From Hirsutella rhossiliensis (Eukaryota > Ascomycota > Sordariomycetes > Hypocreales > Ophiocordycipitaceae): a DNA stretch of 64,000 nt. The translations under genes and the position numbers were made by a program. Location of the stretch: assembly GCF_020360975.1 (NCBI RefSeq), contig NW_025408668.1:4836001-4900000 (forward strand). The letters run 5' to 3'. Positions within the stretch are counted from its first letter, which is position 1. Every line of letters starts with the position of its first letter. Below, in pieces: positions 1 through 10,186 of this stretch. A model generated the notes under the pieces. That model did not search any database, was not told the DNA's origin, and saw nothing but the letters and a program-made list of their open reading frames with translations.

Positions 1-2010
1 GTCGATCTCTTATTACTTATAAAGCTTTATATTAGGCTTATAAGCTACCTAGGGTATCTCTTAAGCTTTAGTTCCCTTATAAGCTTATTATAGTTAACTA
101 TATTAAATACGCCCTTAATATTTAGCTATAGGAATAATACGATGCCCTTCTAGGCCTACGTCGCGTATACTAGTTCCGTTACTAATAGGATCGCCGCCTC
201 TATAGAGCGTTCCTTCCTATTCCCTATTTATCTATTTAGTAAGATACCGTTTGCCTCCGCTACTCCCGCGATCCTTTAAGCTAGTATCTACTTAAGTACT
301 TTTCCTATTATAGGTAAGAGGGAAATTAGTCTTTAACCCCTTAATATATAGTAAGCGTCTAGCTTCTTACCTAGCTTTAAAATAACTACTACGTTCGCGT
401 TATAGAACTAACCTAGGAAATATAAGAGTCGGGTATAAGCGTTAAAGATTATAGCTAGTCGCTAGACTAAGGCTAGGCTATACTTCTTAATAAACCTTAA
501 AAGGACGCTATCTAAACCTATTACTTTTTAGCTTACTATCTTACTTAGCGCCCTTATAATATTAGCTAGCTAGATCTATTAGTTAACTATAAAGGTCGCC
601 TTAGCTATAGGCCGGGGTAGCCCTTAGGTCGTGCTAGCCTTTAGTAAGAAGAACTTAGCGGCTAGTAGCTAGGCCTTCCCTTTAAAGGTTTCTATTAGTC
701 GGTCCTTACCTTCCTTAACTAATAGTAAGATATAGGTTAGTTCTAGTAGTAGCCTATTATAGAGTCTTACCTACCTCTCTATATTCTAAAGCTTAGTATT
801 ATCGGCGCTAAATTCCTTTAAGAACTCGCGCTAGTAGGCCCTCCTCGCCTTATAAACGGTCTACTTTTAAGCTATAGACGCCTTATATAAGTCTTCCTAG
901 TTCGCCTTATTCCTTTCCCGCTTATACTTCCTCCTCGCCCTCTTAGCCTTCCTTATTGCCCTCCCTACCTCTAAGGTAAACTATATATTGCCCTTAGGTA
1001 ATACTCGCCCTTAGCGTAGAACTATAGCTATCGCGATCTACGCTAAAATAGTAAAGATATAGTTTAGGTCCTTATTAATATCCTTAAGCGTTTAGAGTAT
1101 TAGCTAGTATAGTCTTAGCTAAGATATAGTCTTAGCTTTAACTAGCTTTACTTTTACTTCTTTCTACCTTAGGGCCGGTTTAGGTGCTTAAGCTTAGGTA
1201 TCGACCTATAATATAATAGTTTAGGGGATATAGTCTAACCTAGTTAGGTCTAGGTTAGGCCCGGTATACTATATTCTAGTCTCTAGCGTTACCTAAGCTA
1301 GGTCGATAGTACTATCCCTTTAGCTATAGAAAAATCTTATATACTCCCCTCTTAAGGTAGCGAGTTTAAGTTATAGCCTTATTGCCTCCTATATAAGTTA
1401 TATCGCGCTATCTAAGGTTCTATTATATCTATCCTAGAGCGGGTAATAGATATTAAAGTCCCTTACTATTACTATAGGGTGCTTTAGTTCGATTATACGT
1501 AGGTTACGTAGCGCTCTTACCCTCGCGGCCCCCGGTAGTAAGTAAATTGCCTATAGTCTAGTACTATCCCCGAAAATTACCTCGCTTTAGTCTAGTCCGG
1601 ACTAGGGCGACTAAGTCCCCGGCCCGAGCCTTTTATATACGTATAGCGCGCACCTCCCCTCCCTATAGACTAGGCTATAGGGCGCCGCTCTAGGGGGGGG
1701 GGGCCGCCTCTTAGTATAGCTTCTACTTCCTATAGTACTATTAGGTCGAAGCCGGCCTAGTAGTAAAGCGCTAACTAAGCTAGCTCGTGTTTCTTCTATA
1801 TATTCTAGAATAGTACTTTTAGTTATATATAGGTAGGGTTAAGGTAAAAGGGGTCGTCTATATAGGGAGGGAGGCGCTCTATCTCTTAGCGCTTCTCTAT
1901 CTATTATACCTACGAATATCGTTTATACTTAGTTCGGCCTCCCTAGCCCTACTAGCTAGCGGGTGTCTTAAGCTCGACCTCTTATCCTAGCGCGGTCTAC
2001 TTAGTCTTAT
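1..2010 (-). mobile_element. RIP-degraded LINE (Tad/I-type non-LTR retrotransposon), endonuclease and reverse transcriptase, cut by the window edge
   Basis: Reading the minus strand from about 1835 down gives an apurinic-type endonuclease followed by a reverse transcriptase. The endonuclease opens with a segment like 'LKVLFxNIxKKHELA' (x = TAG/TAA) and later shows 'RDFNIYYPL' (family GDFN-HHPLW) and 'STIDLA' near 1300-1520. Below about 500 the RT shows 'ANVVVILKLGKKLDAYY', 'RLISLLPIIGKVL' and, near 100-160, an 'IVLFLxLNIKGVFN' segment (family LDIKGAFD). All in-frame stops are TAA/TAG, as RIP would create from CAA, CAG and TGG. The RT continues past the left edge, so its catalytic YADD box is not in the window. 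The stretch 1835-2010 may hold the end of ORF1, which I could not read. An 11-G run lies at 1693-1703. Confidence 0.85.
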
Positions 2011-2029
2011 ATTCCTATAAATAATTATT

Positions 2030-2950
2030 AGTAATTATAAACTACTAAATAAAATTATCTTTAATAAAGGAAGTATATTTATAGCTAAATTTTAGTAAGC
2101 TCTTATAATATAATTAAGGACGAAATATATACTTAGTATTACTTATTACTTATAAATAAATAGAAAAATAAAACGACTTAACTAAACGCTTAAATAATAT
2201 TTATAATACTATACTAGCTATAAATAAAATAATTAAGTTAAATAGCTATTAATCTAAAGCTTATAATAGCTTAGTTATAAAAATAACTAAGCTCTTACTA
2301 GTATATACTAATTATAGATATAACCTAGAAGTATTTAAAGTTACTTAATAAGGACTATAAGTAGAACGAGCGATACTATAAGTAGATTAACTATAAAAAT
2401 TATATAAAGAAATATAATAAGAACTTTAATTTATTAAAGAATAAATATCTACTTACTATAATTAGAAAAGATTATAAGGACTAATCTTTTAAGAGAGAGA
2501 TATAGTCTACCTTATATAATAAAATATTAAAATAAAACGACTAAGTAATAAATTAGATTTTAAGAAACTTAGACCGTTTAAGGTTAAGAAAACTATTTTA
2601 AAAGTTAACTATAAACTTTCGCTATTAATAATAATATAGATATACCTAATATTTTATATCTTATTATTAGAACTAGTACTATAAAACGCTAAACTATAAG
2701 AGAAAATTAAAGTTAATAATAATTAAGAATATAAAGTAGAATAAATACTAAATATAAGAAAATAAGGTTAGTAATAAGAATACCTTATTAAGTAAAAGGG
2801 ATATAGACTAAAGGAAAATACCTAGGAACTACTTAAGCACTTAACTTACTATAGCTCTCTACTTTAATAATTTTACTAGAAGGTTTAAAAGGGATTAAAG
2901 GACTAAGATCTATAAACTCCTTACTAATACTAAATAAAAACTAATTCGCT
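2030..2950 (+). pseudogene. Ty3/gypsy integrase C-terminus with chromodomain, RIP remnant
   Basis: The plus strand reads as the C-terminal part of a chromovirus polyprotein. From about 2490 to 2690 it resembles the GPF/Y module that follows the integrase core ('TKRLSNKLDFKKLRPFKVKK', then a segment matching the 'IHPVFHVSLLE' region). From 2727 to about 2850 it reads as a chromodomain: 'EYKVE', then 'EYLIKxKGYRLKENTxEPL', where x is TAG/TAA in place of the aromatic Trp codons expected in this family. The upstream integrase core, RT and gag are absent or unreadable. No LTR could be paired to it. It abuts the LINE on its left, and the order of insertion cannot be decided. Confidence 0.75.
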
Positions 2951-3609
2951 TTATTAAGAACGCTTAATAATTATAAGTTATTTACTACCTAATACTTATA
3001 TATATTAAGTATAGGTAAAACGCTATCCTTAGTATTTACTTCTTAAATACTATAACGAAATAACTTAGAACTCTTTTTTTTTATATAATTTTAAATCTTC
3101 TAAATATAAGCTAAACGATTAATAGTAATAGATATTTACGACTAAAGGTTTATAAGCTATACTTAAAGCTTTAATAAGGCTTCCTTAGCTTCCTCCTCTT
3201 TAGAATATAGCCTATACTACTCTACTAATAATTTAGTTACTAAAAGAAATATATTAGCTACTATATATAGAAAGAATTAAAAGATACTTATAAGAAGAGG
3301 CTACTAAAATACTATTATAATAGGGACGACTACTAGTAATATAATTATTATAGCGTAAAGAATTTTTAGCTATTTAATAATTTATCTTTTTTACCTTAAA
3401 GTATTAAGTATATAGTATATTAATAGGATCTCTACTTAAGTCGATATATTTAATAAGAGTAGCGCGCTTAAAGGCTTTTTAGAACGATTTTTTAGTATAT
3501 AACTAAATATACTATTAGTAGTATATCCTAAAAGAATAAAGAAATAAAGAACGATATACTTATATATAATATAATAAAGGTATATTTATATATAGCGGCT
3601 AAGGTAGCT
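2951..3609. other. AT-rich RIP-degraded stretch, nothing recognised
   Basis: Almost no CpA or TpG, dense TAA/TAG in all frames, and long A/T runs such as the T-run near 3073. It may be the 3' part of the preceding gypsy remnant, but I see no LTR or domain in it. Confidence 0.4.
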
Positions 3610-3614
3610 ATAGT

Positions 3615-3688
3615 TATCGCGTACTCTATATACGTTAATTAACGCTATCGCTTATATTTAATAGGCGGCTATATCTTTTTTCGTGATA
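3615..3688. repeat. Left terminal direct repeat of the TRIM-like element
   Basis: 74 bp, starts TATCGCGTACTC and ends TTCGTGATA. It matches 3913-3986 except for A/G and T/C differences at two sites, the kind RIP makes. The flanking target duplication is ATAGT at 3610-3614. Confidence 0.85.
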
Positions 3689-3702
3689 GTTATAAGCCCG
3701 GG

Positions 3703-3721
3703 CGGAGGGGTTACCCCTCCG
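3703..3721. other. Perfect 8-bp hairpin inside the TRIM-like element
   Basis: CGGAGGGG, loop TTA, CCCCTCCG. It is followed at once by a second small palindrome (GGGAACTTCCC, 3721-3731). A structured leader directly after the left repeat is where LTR elements carry packaging or dimerisation signals; that role is an inference. Confidence 0.6.
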
Positions 3722-3912
3722 GGAACTTCCCGGTAACTACGCACGCACTTTTAGCTAGCCTAGCGCGCATTACCCGAAGGCCCGTAGTTCGAGTCCCGCT
3801 AGCGCAATTAAGCGCGGTTTTAGTATAGGGCCTGCCTATATAAAAATTCCCGCTATAGTCTAGGATATCTAGGTATCCCGGGACGAATCAACCCGATATC
3901 CCTAAGGGGGTA

Positions 3913-3986
3913 TATCGCGTACTCTATATACGTTAATTAACGCTGTCGCTTATATCTAATAGGCGGCTATATCTTTTTTCGTGATA
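3913..3986. repeat. Right terminal direct repeat of the TRIM-like element
   Basis: 74 bp, same length and termini as 3615-3688, followed by ATAGT at 3987-3991. It retains one TG ('GCTGTCGC') that is TA in the left copy. Confidence 0.85.
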
Positions 3987-3991
3987 ATAGT

Positions 3992-5589
3992 AAGTCTTAT
4001 AGATAAGACTAAAAGGAAGGGAGATATTATATTATAACTATAGCTACTAAGCCGCTAATAGTTAACCGCGTTAAGCACGTAATACGGTTTAATAGATAAA
4101 TAGTTAGTATAACTATTTAATAGATATAGGATTAAGGGGATCGTAGAGATCTAAGTAATCTAGGATTAATAAGATTACTATACTTTATATAATCTAATAT
4201 TAAGGATTATAGCTAGGCCTATAATCTAAGGATAGTCTCTATAGGTATATATAGCTACCTACTTTTACTCCTTTAAATAGATAGCTTAATTTTAATATAT
4301 ATTATAATTATTATAATCTCTATTATAATCTTATCTTTAATTCTAATTACTTAATTACCTAGTTATAGTCTATAGTCTATAACCTTTAACTTATTACTAA
4401 TATAATATACTTATTATTACTTAGACCACGCCCTATTATATCTACTCATATAAACCCCTTAATAGGTTTATCCCTTAGGAATAATACCGGTCGTTATAGC
4501 TATATATCGGTATAGGCGTAGATAGTAAGATAGAGAGCGACTAGTACTAGAATTTAAGAAAGCTATTAGCGAACTACTCTATAAAGCTATGCTTAATCCT
4601 AGACGTAAATTATTTAGCGGCTTAGTTAAATAACTTATAAAAAGCTTAAAAGACTACTAGTTTAGCGTTATATATATTAGTCTACTCTTAGGCGACTTTA
4701 TTAGCCCTATCGACGATAGAAACTAGTTAGAGAGTAATAAGCTCGGCGGCTCCTATCTTATAAGGCGTGGATTTATACTAAGCTCCTTCTATAGCGGCGG
4801 CGTCTACGCCGGTCGCTAGGGTAAGACACCGATCGGGCGGATTAGTACCGGGGAGTTAGTTCGGAGCTAAGCCGTATAGGCTAGTATAGTAAGGTTAGGC
4901 GGGGTATAAGTACCTAGATCGAAGGGATCTAAGCTAGTATACAAGCTTATAGTAGATACTATAGCCGCTACCGAAGCTAGTGCGAAGCGCGGCTTAATAG
5001 CTTTAAGATATAGATATTAAGCAATTTAGTTAAAACTACGCTACTTTCTTAATAATTATATACTAAGAACGTATAATAATAAAAGGAAGGCTATCTTATA
5101 ATCCTAAGGAATATAACTACCTTAGGGTAGCGAATTTACTACTTACTACCTAGGCTACTTATATTTATTAGCTATTAAACGCCCCGCTATTAATAGGTTA
5201 CCTAGAGGATTAAGGGAGGGCCGCTTAAAGGATTATTATAAGGCTATATATCGGGGACCTATAAAGACCTTATATATAGGGCTAGTTTAGTGCCTATATA
5301 AGTTACTTAAGGGTCCCTCTAACTATAGTATAAATAAGGCCTTATAGCCGATTCTTTTTAGCTAGATTATATATCTTTATCCCTTCTTATACTACCCTTA
5401 CCTTATAAGTACTAGAATAATAATATATCGATAGTAATATTACTATACTTACCCCCCCTTCTACTTACCCCCCCCCCTTATACTCTACTAAATAAGATAA
5501 ACCTTACTAAAAAAATCTAATTTTTAAACTACTTATATTTCGGCGAACTATAGATATATAAATATAAAAGATATATTATTTAAATAAGA
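3992..5589. other. RIP-degraded stretch without a recognised gene
   Basis: TpA-rich with few CpA/TpG. 4040-4440 is AT-rich and LTR- or promoter-like. From about 4530 to 5420 the plus strand has a long frame broken mainly by TAA/TAG (for example a readable stretch near 5170-5340), which suggests a decayed coding region, but I recognise no domain. Runs of C occur near 5450-5480. Confidence 0.35.
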
Positions 5590-6200
5590 ATTAAATATAC
5601 TAATTAGGCCTTAAGTCTTTTTATAACGCGACCCTATTAGGTAGTATACTAAGGAGGCCTAGATACGTTAACCTTAATTACTAAAGCTATCTCTATCTCC
5701 GACTCTACTACCTCCTCTAACTAGTCGTAATCTACTATAACGGCTTTCTTTAGACTCTTAATTTCGAGGATAGCCTTACCGGCCGCTAAAGCTTCGGCGA
5801 GATATATAAAGCGTCTATTTAGGTTAGGGATCGCTCTTCTCTTTCTTCCTCTCTTTAGCCTATCTACTTCCTCCTCTAACCTAGTAATTTTACTACTATA
5901 TTCTACTAGTATCTATTCTTAAGTTTCCTAGCCTTTCGCTATCTTAGTATATCGCCTCTAAGTTATAGGTATTCTATTCTTACTAAGATTATAAATATAG
6001 CGGCTAGATTTCGGGGTATTATTAGAGTCTAAAAACGGCCTATATTCTAGGGATGCCGTAACTTTATCTTCTTAGATCTTAGGATAGCCTAAAGCCTTAG
6101 AACGCGAGATTAGCTAATTTCTAGTAGTTCTTTAACCGGATAAGATATTTCTTATTATTATTCCCGTTTAACGTGCCGTAGCATACGCACGTATAAAATT
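5590..6200 (-). pseudogene. Probable pogo-type (DDE) transposase, C-terminal remnant
   Basis: The minus strand reads continuously, apart from RIP-type stops, as 'SLEYRPFLDSNNTPKSSR' (near 6000-6060), then a heptad-rich segment 'SSKITRLEEEVDRLKRGRK' (near 5850-5900) and 'RRAIPNLNRRF' (near 5810-5840), ending in an acidic tail. A coiled segment followed by a K/R-rich 'RGRKRR..PNPN' motif is typical of the region after the DDE domain in fungal pogo/Fot1-like transposases; that assignment is from memory of the family. The DDE core itself is not visible, and no terminal inverted repeats were found. The damage stops near 6230, where the spared island begins. Confidence 0.5.
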
Positions 6201-6229
6201 AACCTTATTAATAGGCGTAGAATCCGTTA

Positions 6230-6541
6230 AAGAAGTCAGTCTATTAAGCTCCTTCCGGTAGGCTGTCTTTATAGCATTAAAAACACCGTTGTATAATAGC
6301 TAGAGGCTATAAGAATAGTGAGATAGAAGATAATAATAGTAGACATTGTTTAGAAAGCACGTAGCCATCCACTTATTCTATCGTTAAATCAGCAGGCCCT
6401 CATTGTAAGGCGCACAATCACGACGAAACAGAGAGTGAAGAACGGGGGCCAGTGATGCTATCGCACGGAGGATGAGCAAGTGAGGGTTTGGTGCAGACAG
6501 GGATTATAAGGTTTCCTAGATCTAATTGGTTTAGAATTTGT
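6230..6541. other. Left border of the un-RIPed island
   Basis: Normal CpA/TpG content returns abruptly at about 6233 (AAGAAGTCAGTC). No gene, repeat or RNA recognised. Confidence 0.6.
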
Positions 6542-6838
6542 TTATGCAAGGGCGCATCGTTCCGCAACTGAATGATGGTCCTCAAAAAGTGGGCCGGAAT
6601 TCGGTAGCTCGCAATACCCTAGGTCATACTTACCCCTATCACCAACACTCCTCATCTTGATATTCTTACTGTCATTTACCATAAGTCCTACGTCTGCCCA
6701 AGGGCTTTTACGATGATAGTGCCTATTATCTATGCCCGCTATAGCGAGGAGAGGCCGGCGGTTGATTTCGTCAGCAACAGGAGCTCGGCTAGGGCAACTA
6801 GGAACTGCCTGAGCTGTCGCGACTAGCGCACTTCTCAT
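6542..6838 (-). CDS. Small hypothetical reading frame, 98 codons, weak
   Basis: ATG at 6838-6836, open to a stop at 6542. The predicted protein is basic with mixed composition and matches no family I know. There is no signal peptide, membrane segment or repeat. It lies in spared DNA, so its openness cannot be blamed on depletion of stop codons, but a 98-codon frame can arise by chance. No neighbour supports it. Confidence 0.15.
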   Translation of the reverse strand: MRSALVATAQAVPSCPSRAPVADEINRRPLLAIAGIDNRHYHRKSPWADVGLMVNDSKNIKMRSVGDRGKYDLGYCELPNSGPLFEDHHSVAERCALA

Positions 6839-7147
6839 GTTAGGTCAGTCTCCCACTTTGGAGGTTCAATACTAACGAATTAAAGTACGCTAGGTCCAGA
6901 GGCGCGATCCTAAGGTTAAGGAGCCTCATCACCGCTCCTACGTCAAGTGGCTCTCTCGCTTCGAAGAGAACGGACGAAGATGCCGGCCTATCGCCTACAA
7001 AGGATAGGTCGGGAACTCGTCCAACGCCGCCAGAGACACTACAACAACAATCTTCCGTAGCTAGAAGCTTGTTTAGAGAGCACAGCAGCCAGCCTCATGT
7101 TGTATTAGGCACGCCGCTTCCAGCAACCCAACAAAGCCGGCGGCTCT
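6839..7147. other. Intergenic spared DNA, nothing recognised
   Basis: Normal base use, no long frame on either strand, and no repeat seen. Confidence 0.5.
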
Positions 7148-7640
7148 TCAGGGCACTAGCTCCCTCGCCTCCCGTGCAGCGAACGACCCATCCAAGAGTC
7201 TCACTCTAATGCATCGACTGTCCGAAGTAGCCCTGGTAGTATTAGAGATTACAGTTACTTGGCTGGTAGATTCCATAGAGGTGGGAAAGACTCGCAAGAT
7301 GATTCTGCCGGGGCTAGGGCGAGAGCCAAGCGGGCCGAACGACAAGGTCTGCTGGCAGCATTTCACGGACCGAGTCGGAAATATCTTTGGTCAAAGTGTA
7401 GGTGTCGTCGTGCTTTCTCGAGACGACTGACGAGGACTCGAGCACCTCAAAGGCATTGCCTAGTCTTGAGCCGTCTAAAAGCAGACTGGCCAAGTCCGGG
7501 GCAAGACCCGAGGCAACTACGCCTACGTGCTCGATTTCGCCTTGAGCAGTCCATCTTTTTCGCGGCCTGGCTCCGCGAAGCAACACGTCGATAGGAATAT
7601 TGTCCGAGGCGAGACGGAGAGACGATGCGCGGCTCAAGGG
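7148..7640 (-). pseudogene. Fragment resembling the winged-helix region of a fungal NLR (STAND) protein
   Basis: The minus strand first reads (7637 down to about 7330) 'DNIPIDVLLRGARPRKRW' and, after a spacer, 'LESSSVVSRKHDDTYTL' and 'DISDSVREMLP'. In another frame it reads 'IILRVFPTSMEST' (near 7230-7290). In fungal NLRs the segment after the nucleotide-binding domain typically contains 'FLDPD.IP.DLLL.GA', 'L...SL..R......Y..H..I...VR' and 'LV..FP'; the order and spacing here match that memory. The frame change near 7320-7360 and the lack of a P-loop domain upstream mean it is broken. The plus-strand frames over the same DNA (7209-7594) look like shadows. The assignment is tentative. Confidence 0.35.
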
Positions 7641-7968
7641 TGCTTGTTTTGCTTGGGCTGCTTCGAGGCAGTGTCATAGTACTAGGAAAAGGTGCCGAAT
7701 GTGGCATAAGCCTATATGTCTCGTTAATAAAGGCGGACTCCACTAATGACGATTAGTACTAAGCGAGGAACCGTGGCTACGGCCAGGGGCTGTACATATG
7801 ATTTTATTAAGGATGTTAATCAAGGGGGTGAAGTCTGCAATCTTGTGGCACATATCTGAGCTGACGGAGAGGCTTGTGAGGGCAGCTAGGTAGTCCTTAG
7901 TCGACGCTCTCTCCCAGCTACAGGCGGATAAGCAGGGGAGCTACATGTAGCCATGGCGTTGGCTGCAC
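7641..7968 (-). pseudogene. Possible further exon of the decayed minus-strand gene
   Basis: Directly after the frame that ends at 7969, the minus strand shows a GTGAGT donor-like site (near 7972-7965). At about 7895-7785 a new segment reads 'DYLAALTSLSVSSDMCHKI' followed by an aliphatic helix-like stretch. The preceding bases offer candidate AG acceptors, but none gives a clean phase. This looks like an exon of the same gene as 7969-8879, lying between it and the NLR-like fragment. No stand-alone function can be assigned. Confidence 0.25.
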
Positions 7969-8879
7969 TCACTTGGATGCGGATCGCAGCAGGCAGAGAA
8001 GGCCGGTGAGCTGCGCGGGGGGGCGGTTGACGACGGGGCCAAAGTGGTGGAGAATGGCGGCCCATCTGGAGCCGATGCGGAGGATGTGATAGACCTTATG
8101 CCTAGTGCCCTTGACAAATGGCAACGCATTCTCGATTTCGCGCACGATGGGATCGACCGACTGGCCCTTGTGGTATAGCTGGGCGAAGGCGTATCAGCAA
8201 ATGCGTCGAAACAGCTGCTGGATCTCATGCTCGTGTTGCCCCTCTCAATGGCCAGGAAGACACTGACAACGGCGCCGCCGGTAGAGCAGCCACCCACCTG
8301 GCCAATGTCGAGCTCGTGGCCGTTTCCAAACACGCTGGTTGCGCTGTGCGGCGAATACGTCTTGACCAGGTCGGCGGCGGCAGGGGACAGTCGAGGTGGT
8401 GAGTTGTTGCGTGCCTTGACGAGCAGCTGTTCTCGAGACGGGTCGGGCAACGGACCGTTGGCTGCTGGCGATGATGACGGCGACGACGACGGCGATGGCG
8501 ATGGAGCTTGTTTGTGTTTTCGCGGCTGCTTCCGTACTCGAGACGCCGTCGGGCCTGCAAGCCTCTTCTTGCCTTGTCGGATAGTAGCGTCGTCGAGGTC
8601 TCGTGGCAAAGGGATATAGAATAGATGCGGCGCCTCTATCAACGCTTGCTGGAGGATGCCGGCCTATGCGCACACGAGTCCACGAGTTGTTGTTTTTACT
8701 GAATGGAGGGGGAAGGGGGGTGGAGCGGTTACCTCGCCCGTGGATGTCGGAGAATTGCTTGGCGCGAAACTTATGGCATAGGCAGCACTTGCCAGAGGCG
8801 CAGGCTTTAGCGCAGACGAAAGGTACTTTGGGGCCAGGACGATCTATTGGGGAAGGTCCGTTATTATGTACCTCGCACT
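7969..8879 (-). pseudogene. Unidentified multi-exon gene, decayed (frameshift and nonsense)
   Basis: Three minus-strand blocks look like coding sequence. Block 1 (8879-8737) reads a Cys-rich segment 'VCAKACASGKCCLCHKF' and ends at a GAG|GTAACC donor-like site; its left border TTTGATAG could be an acceptor. Block 2 (about 8660-8230) has 'LIEAPHLFYIPLPRDLDDAT', a Ser/Pro linker and 'VFGNGHELDIGQVGG'. Block 3 (about 8250-7969) continues in a different frame with 'EIQQLFRRIC', a TGA at 8196-8194, 'LYHKGQSVDPIVREIENAL' and 'RIGSRWAAILHHFGPVV'. The frame change near 8230-8255 and the TGA (CGA to TGA would explain it) make this a pseudogene. I recognise no family. It could be the N-terminal part of the NLR-like remnant downstream. 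Confidence 0.4.
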
Positions 8880-9126
8880 ATCAAACCAAATAAATGTGAG
8901 GCGTGGCACAGATAGGAGTTTGAGCTGCTTTGTCTGGCCCACTCGCTTATCATGTGCGTCCCCAGATACACCGATAAGGGTCGTGGCTGGCGGTGCTCTT
9001 CACCGCTCTTTATCTGACACGTCGGTGCCATATGGACCCCAACGTCTCCACCATCAACTCCGTCTTCAGTTTCTCACAAAGCCCACCCAAGTTCGCCAAC
9101 TACACACCTCGGAACAACCCGAACCC

Positions 9127-10186
9127 ATGCCTCTTGGATGGTACCTAGCCCAGGGGCTAACACCGCTCACCCCAAGTAGCAGCGATGACGACGAGGGTCC
9201 CTGTGAGCTCCCGGACGGCAGGCTGGTCTGTGGTCCGCATGGTCTGGTGTCCTGCGGGAAGTGCTGTGTAGATTACAGCTTCATGGATGACGTTCTTGCT
9301 CACGACAGCGAGGACGACGACGACGATGGTGCTCACCTTGATCCGGACGACGAGACCACCAACTTGGAACTAGCCGCCAACGACTCGCACGCTGCGAGTT
9401 CTACTGCGGGTCGCTCGAACAATCTGCCGATCATGGTAGAAGCCCCTCAAATTCCCTTTGATCTTTTGGGTCCTAGATTGAGACGAGGTAATGGTCGGCA
9501 CTTTCCAACCAAGTTCGTCCCGTCGCCGGCTTCAGGAACGCCCTCAGAGTTATTTTCGGGCCGGAAGACCCATATACTTGTCACAAGGAAAGTAAATGCA
9601 TAGTTGATGGAAGATAAAGCTAACATACTCTATCAGATACACTTTCCGAAATGACCACGGCAAAGTCCTCATCCGCACCGACGGTGCATGTCTGAACAAC
9701 GGCCAACCAAACCCAAAGGCCGGCTGGGCTTTCTGGCACGGACTTGATCATTTGGGCAAGCGACTTATCGCCTCTGGCCACCTAGAGAAAAAGGGACCTT
9801 TTGGCGACGATAGCATTCAGTCTAGCAACCGGGCGGAGCTCCGCGCTGTTATTGCAGCCCTGCGCTTCCGACACTGGCCAGGCGAGGGGTTCCACACGTT
9901 TGTTATCGCCACCGATTCCGAGTATGCGGTTGAGGGTTCAACCAAATGGGCCAAGACGTGGATCGAGAATGGCTGGACGACACGGGGACGGGCCGACGTC
10001 AAGAATAGGGATCTGTGGGAGGTGTTGCTGGGTGAGATCGAGGGATACAAGGACTACGGGATGGCTGTCCAGTTCTGGAAAATCCCGAGAGACTGGAACA
10101 TCGTTGCTGATGCAGCTGCGAAGGACGCTGCCGCCGAGGTGGATGCACCTGATGAGTGGAGAGAAGTTTTCGGGATAAATTGTTAG
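9127..10186 (+). CDS. RNase H domain-containing protein, two exons, suspect splice donor
   Basis: Predicted 336 residues from exon 1 (9127-9587) and exon 2 (9637-10186, stop TAG). Type 1 RNase H hydrolyses the RNA strand of RNA-DNA hybrids. The domain fills exon 2 and shows all four acidic residues: D169 (RTDGACLNNG), E221 (SNRAELRAV), D247 (IATDSEYAV) and D312 (NIVADAAAKDAA). The N-terminus has a Cys/His cluster (C26, C35, H38, C43, C46, C47) and an acidic run near residue 65, an arrangement I associate with fungal RNase H-domain proteins of unknown role. The start at 9127 is chosen because the 'MPLGWYLAQGL' opening fits that family; the frame is open upstream to 8866. The frame joins correctly only if the 49-nt intron starts at a GAAAGT, not GTAAGT, site. 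No targeting signal is evident. It is the only near-intact conserved gene here. Confidence 0.85.
9588..9636 (+). other. Intron of the RNase H gene with a GA instead of GT donor
   Basis: The 3' side is textbook: branch-point GCTAACA at 9619-9625 and acceptor TATCAG ending at 9636. The 5' side reads ACAAG|GAAAGT; one T-to-A change from the consensus GTAAGT would explain it. The nearest real GT (9592, GTAAAT) would leave a 45-nt intron and put exon 2 out of frame, reaching TGA within six codons. Confidence 0.6.

Larger units (their letters stand above)
3615..3986. mobile_element. Miniature LTR-type element (TRIM-like), 372 bp, complete
   Basis: Two direct repeats of exactly 74 bp (3615-3688 and 3913-3986) differ at only two positions and flank a 224-bp core. 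The unit is bordered by the 5-bp duplication ATAGT (3610-3614 and 3987-3991). Both repeats begin TA and end TA, as a TG...CA LTR would after RIP. A purine run (AAGGGGG, 3904-3910) lies just inside the right repeat, where a polypurine tract belongs if the element reads left to right. The core has no reading frame of note, so it must be non-autonomous. It carries strong hairpins next to the left repeat. No primer-binding site could be assigned with certainty. Confidence 0.8.

Noticed and set aside
3755..3800. A tRNA gene
   Set aside because: The B box is good, but the T-stem does not pair and no anticodon arm or acceptor stem can be drawn, even allowing for RIP changes.
7209..7594. Plus-strand frames over the NLR-like fragment
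   Set aside because: The minus-strand reading shows family-like motifs; the plus-strand ones have none and are short.
8118..8619. Plus-strand frames over the unidentified minus-strand gene, with an Asp/Gly run
   Set aside because: The Asp/Gly run is the complement of a Ser/Pro linker. The minus-strand blocks look far more protein-like.
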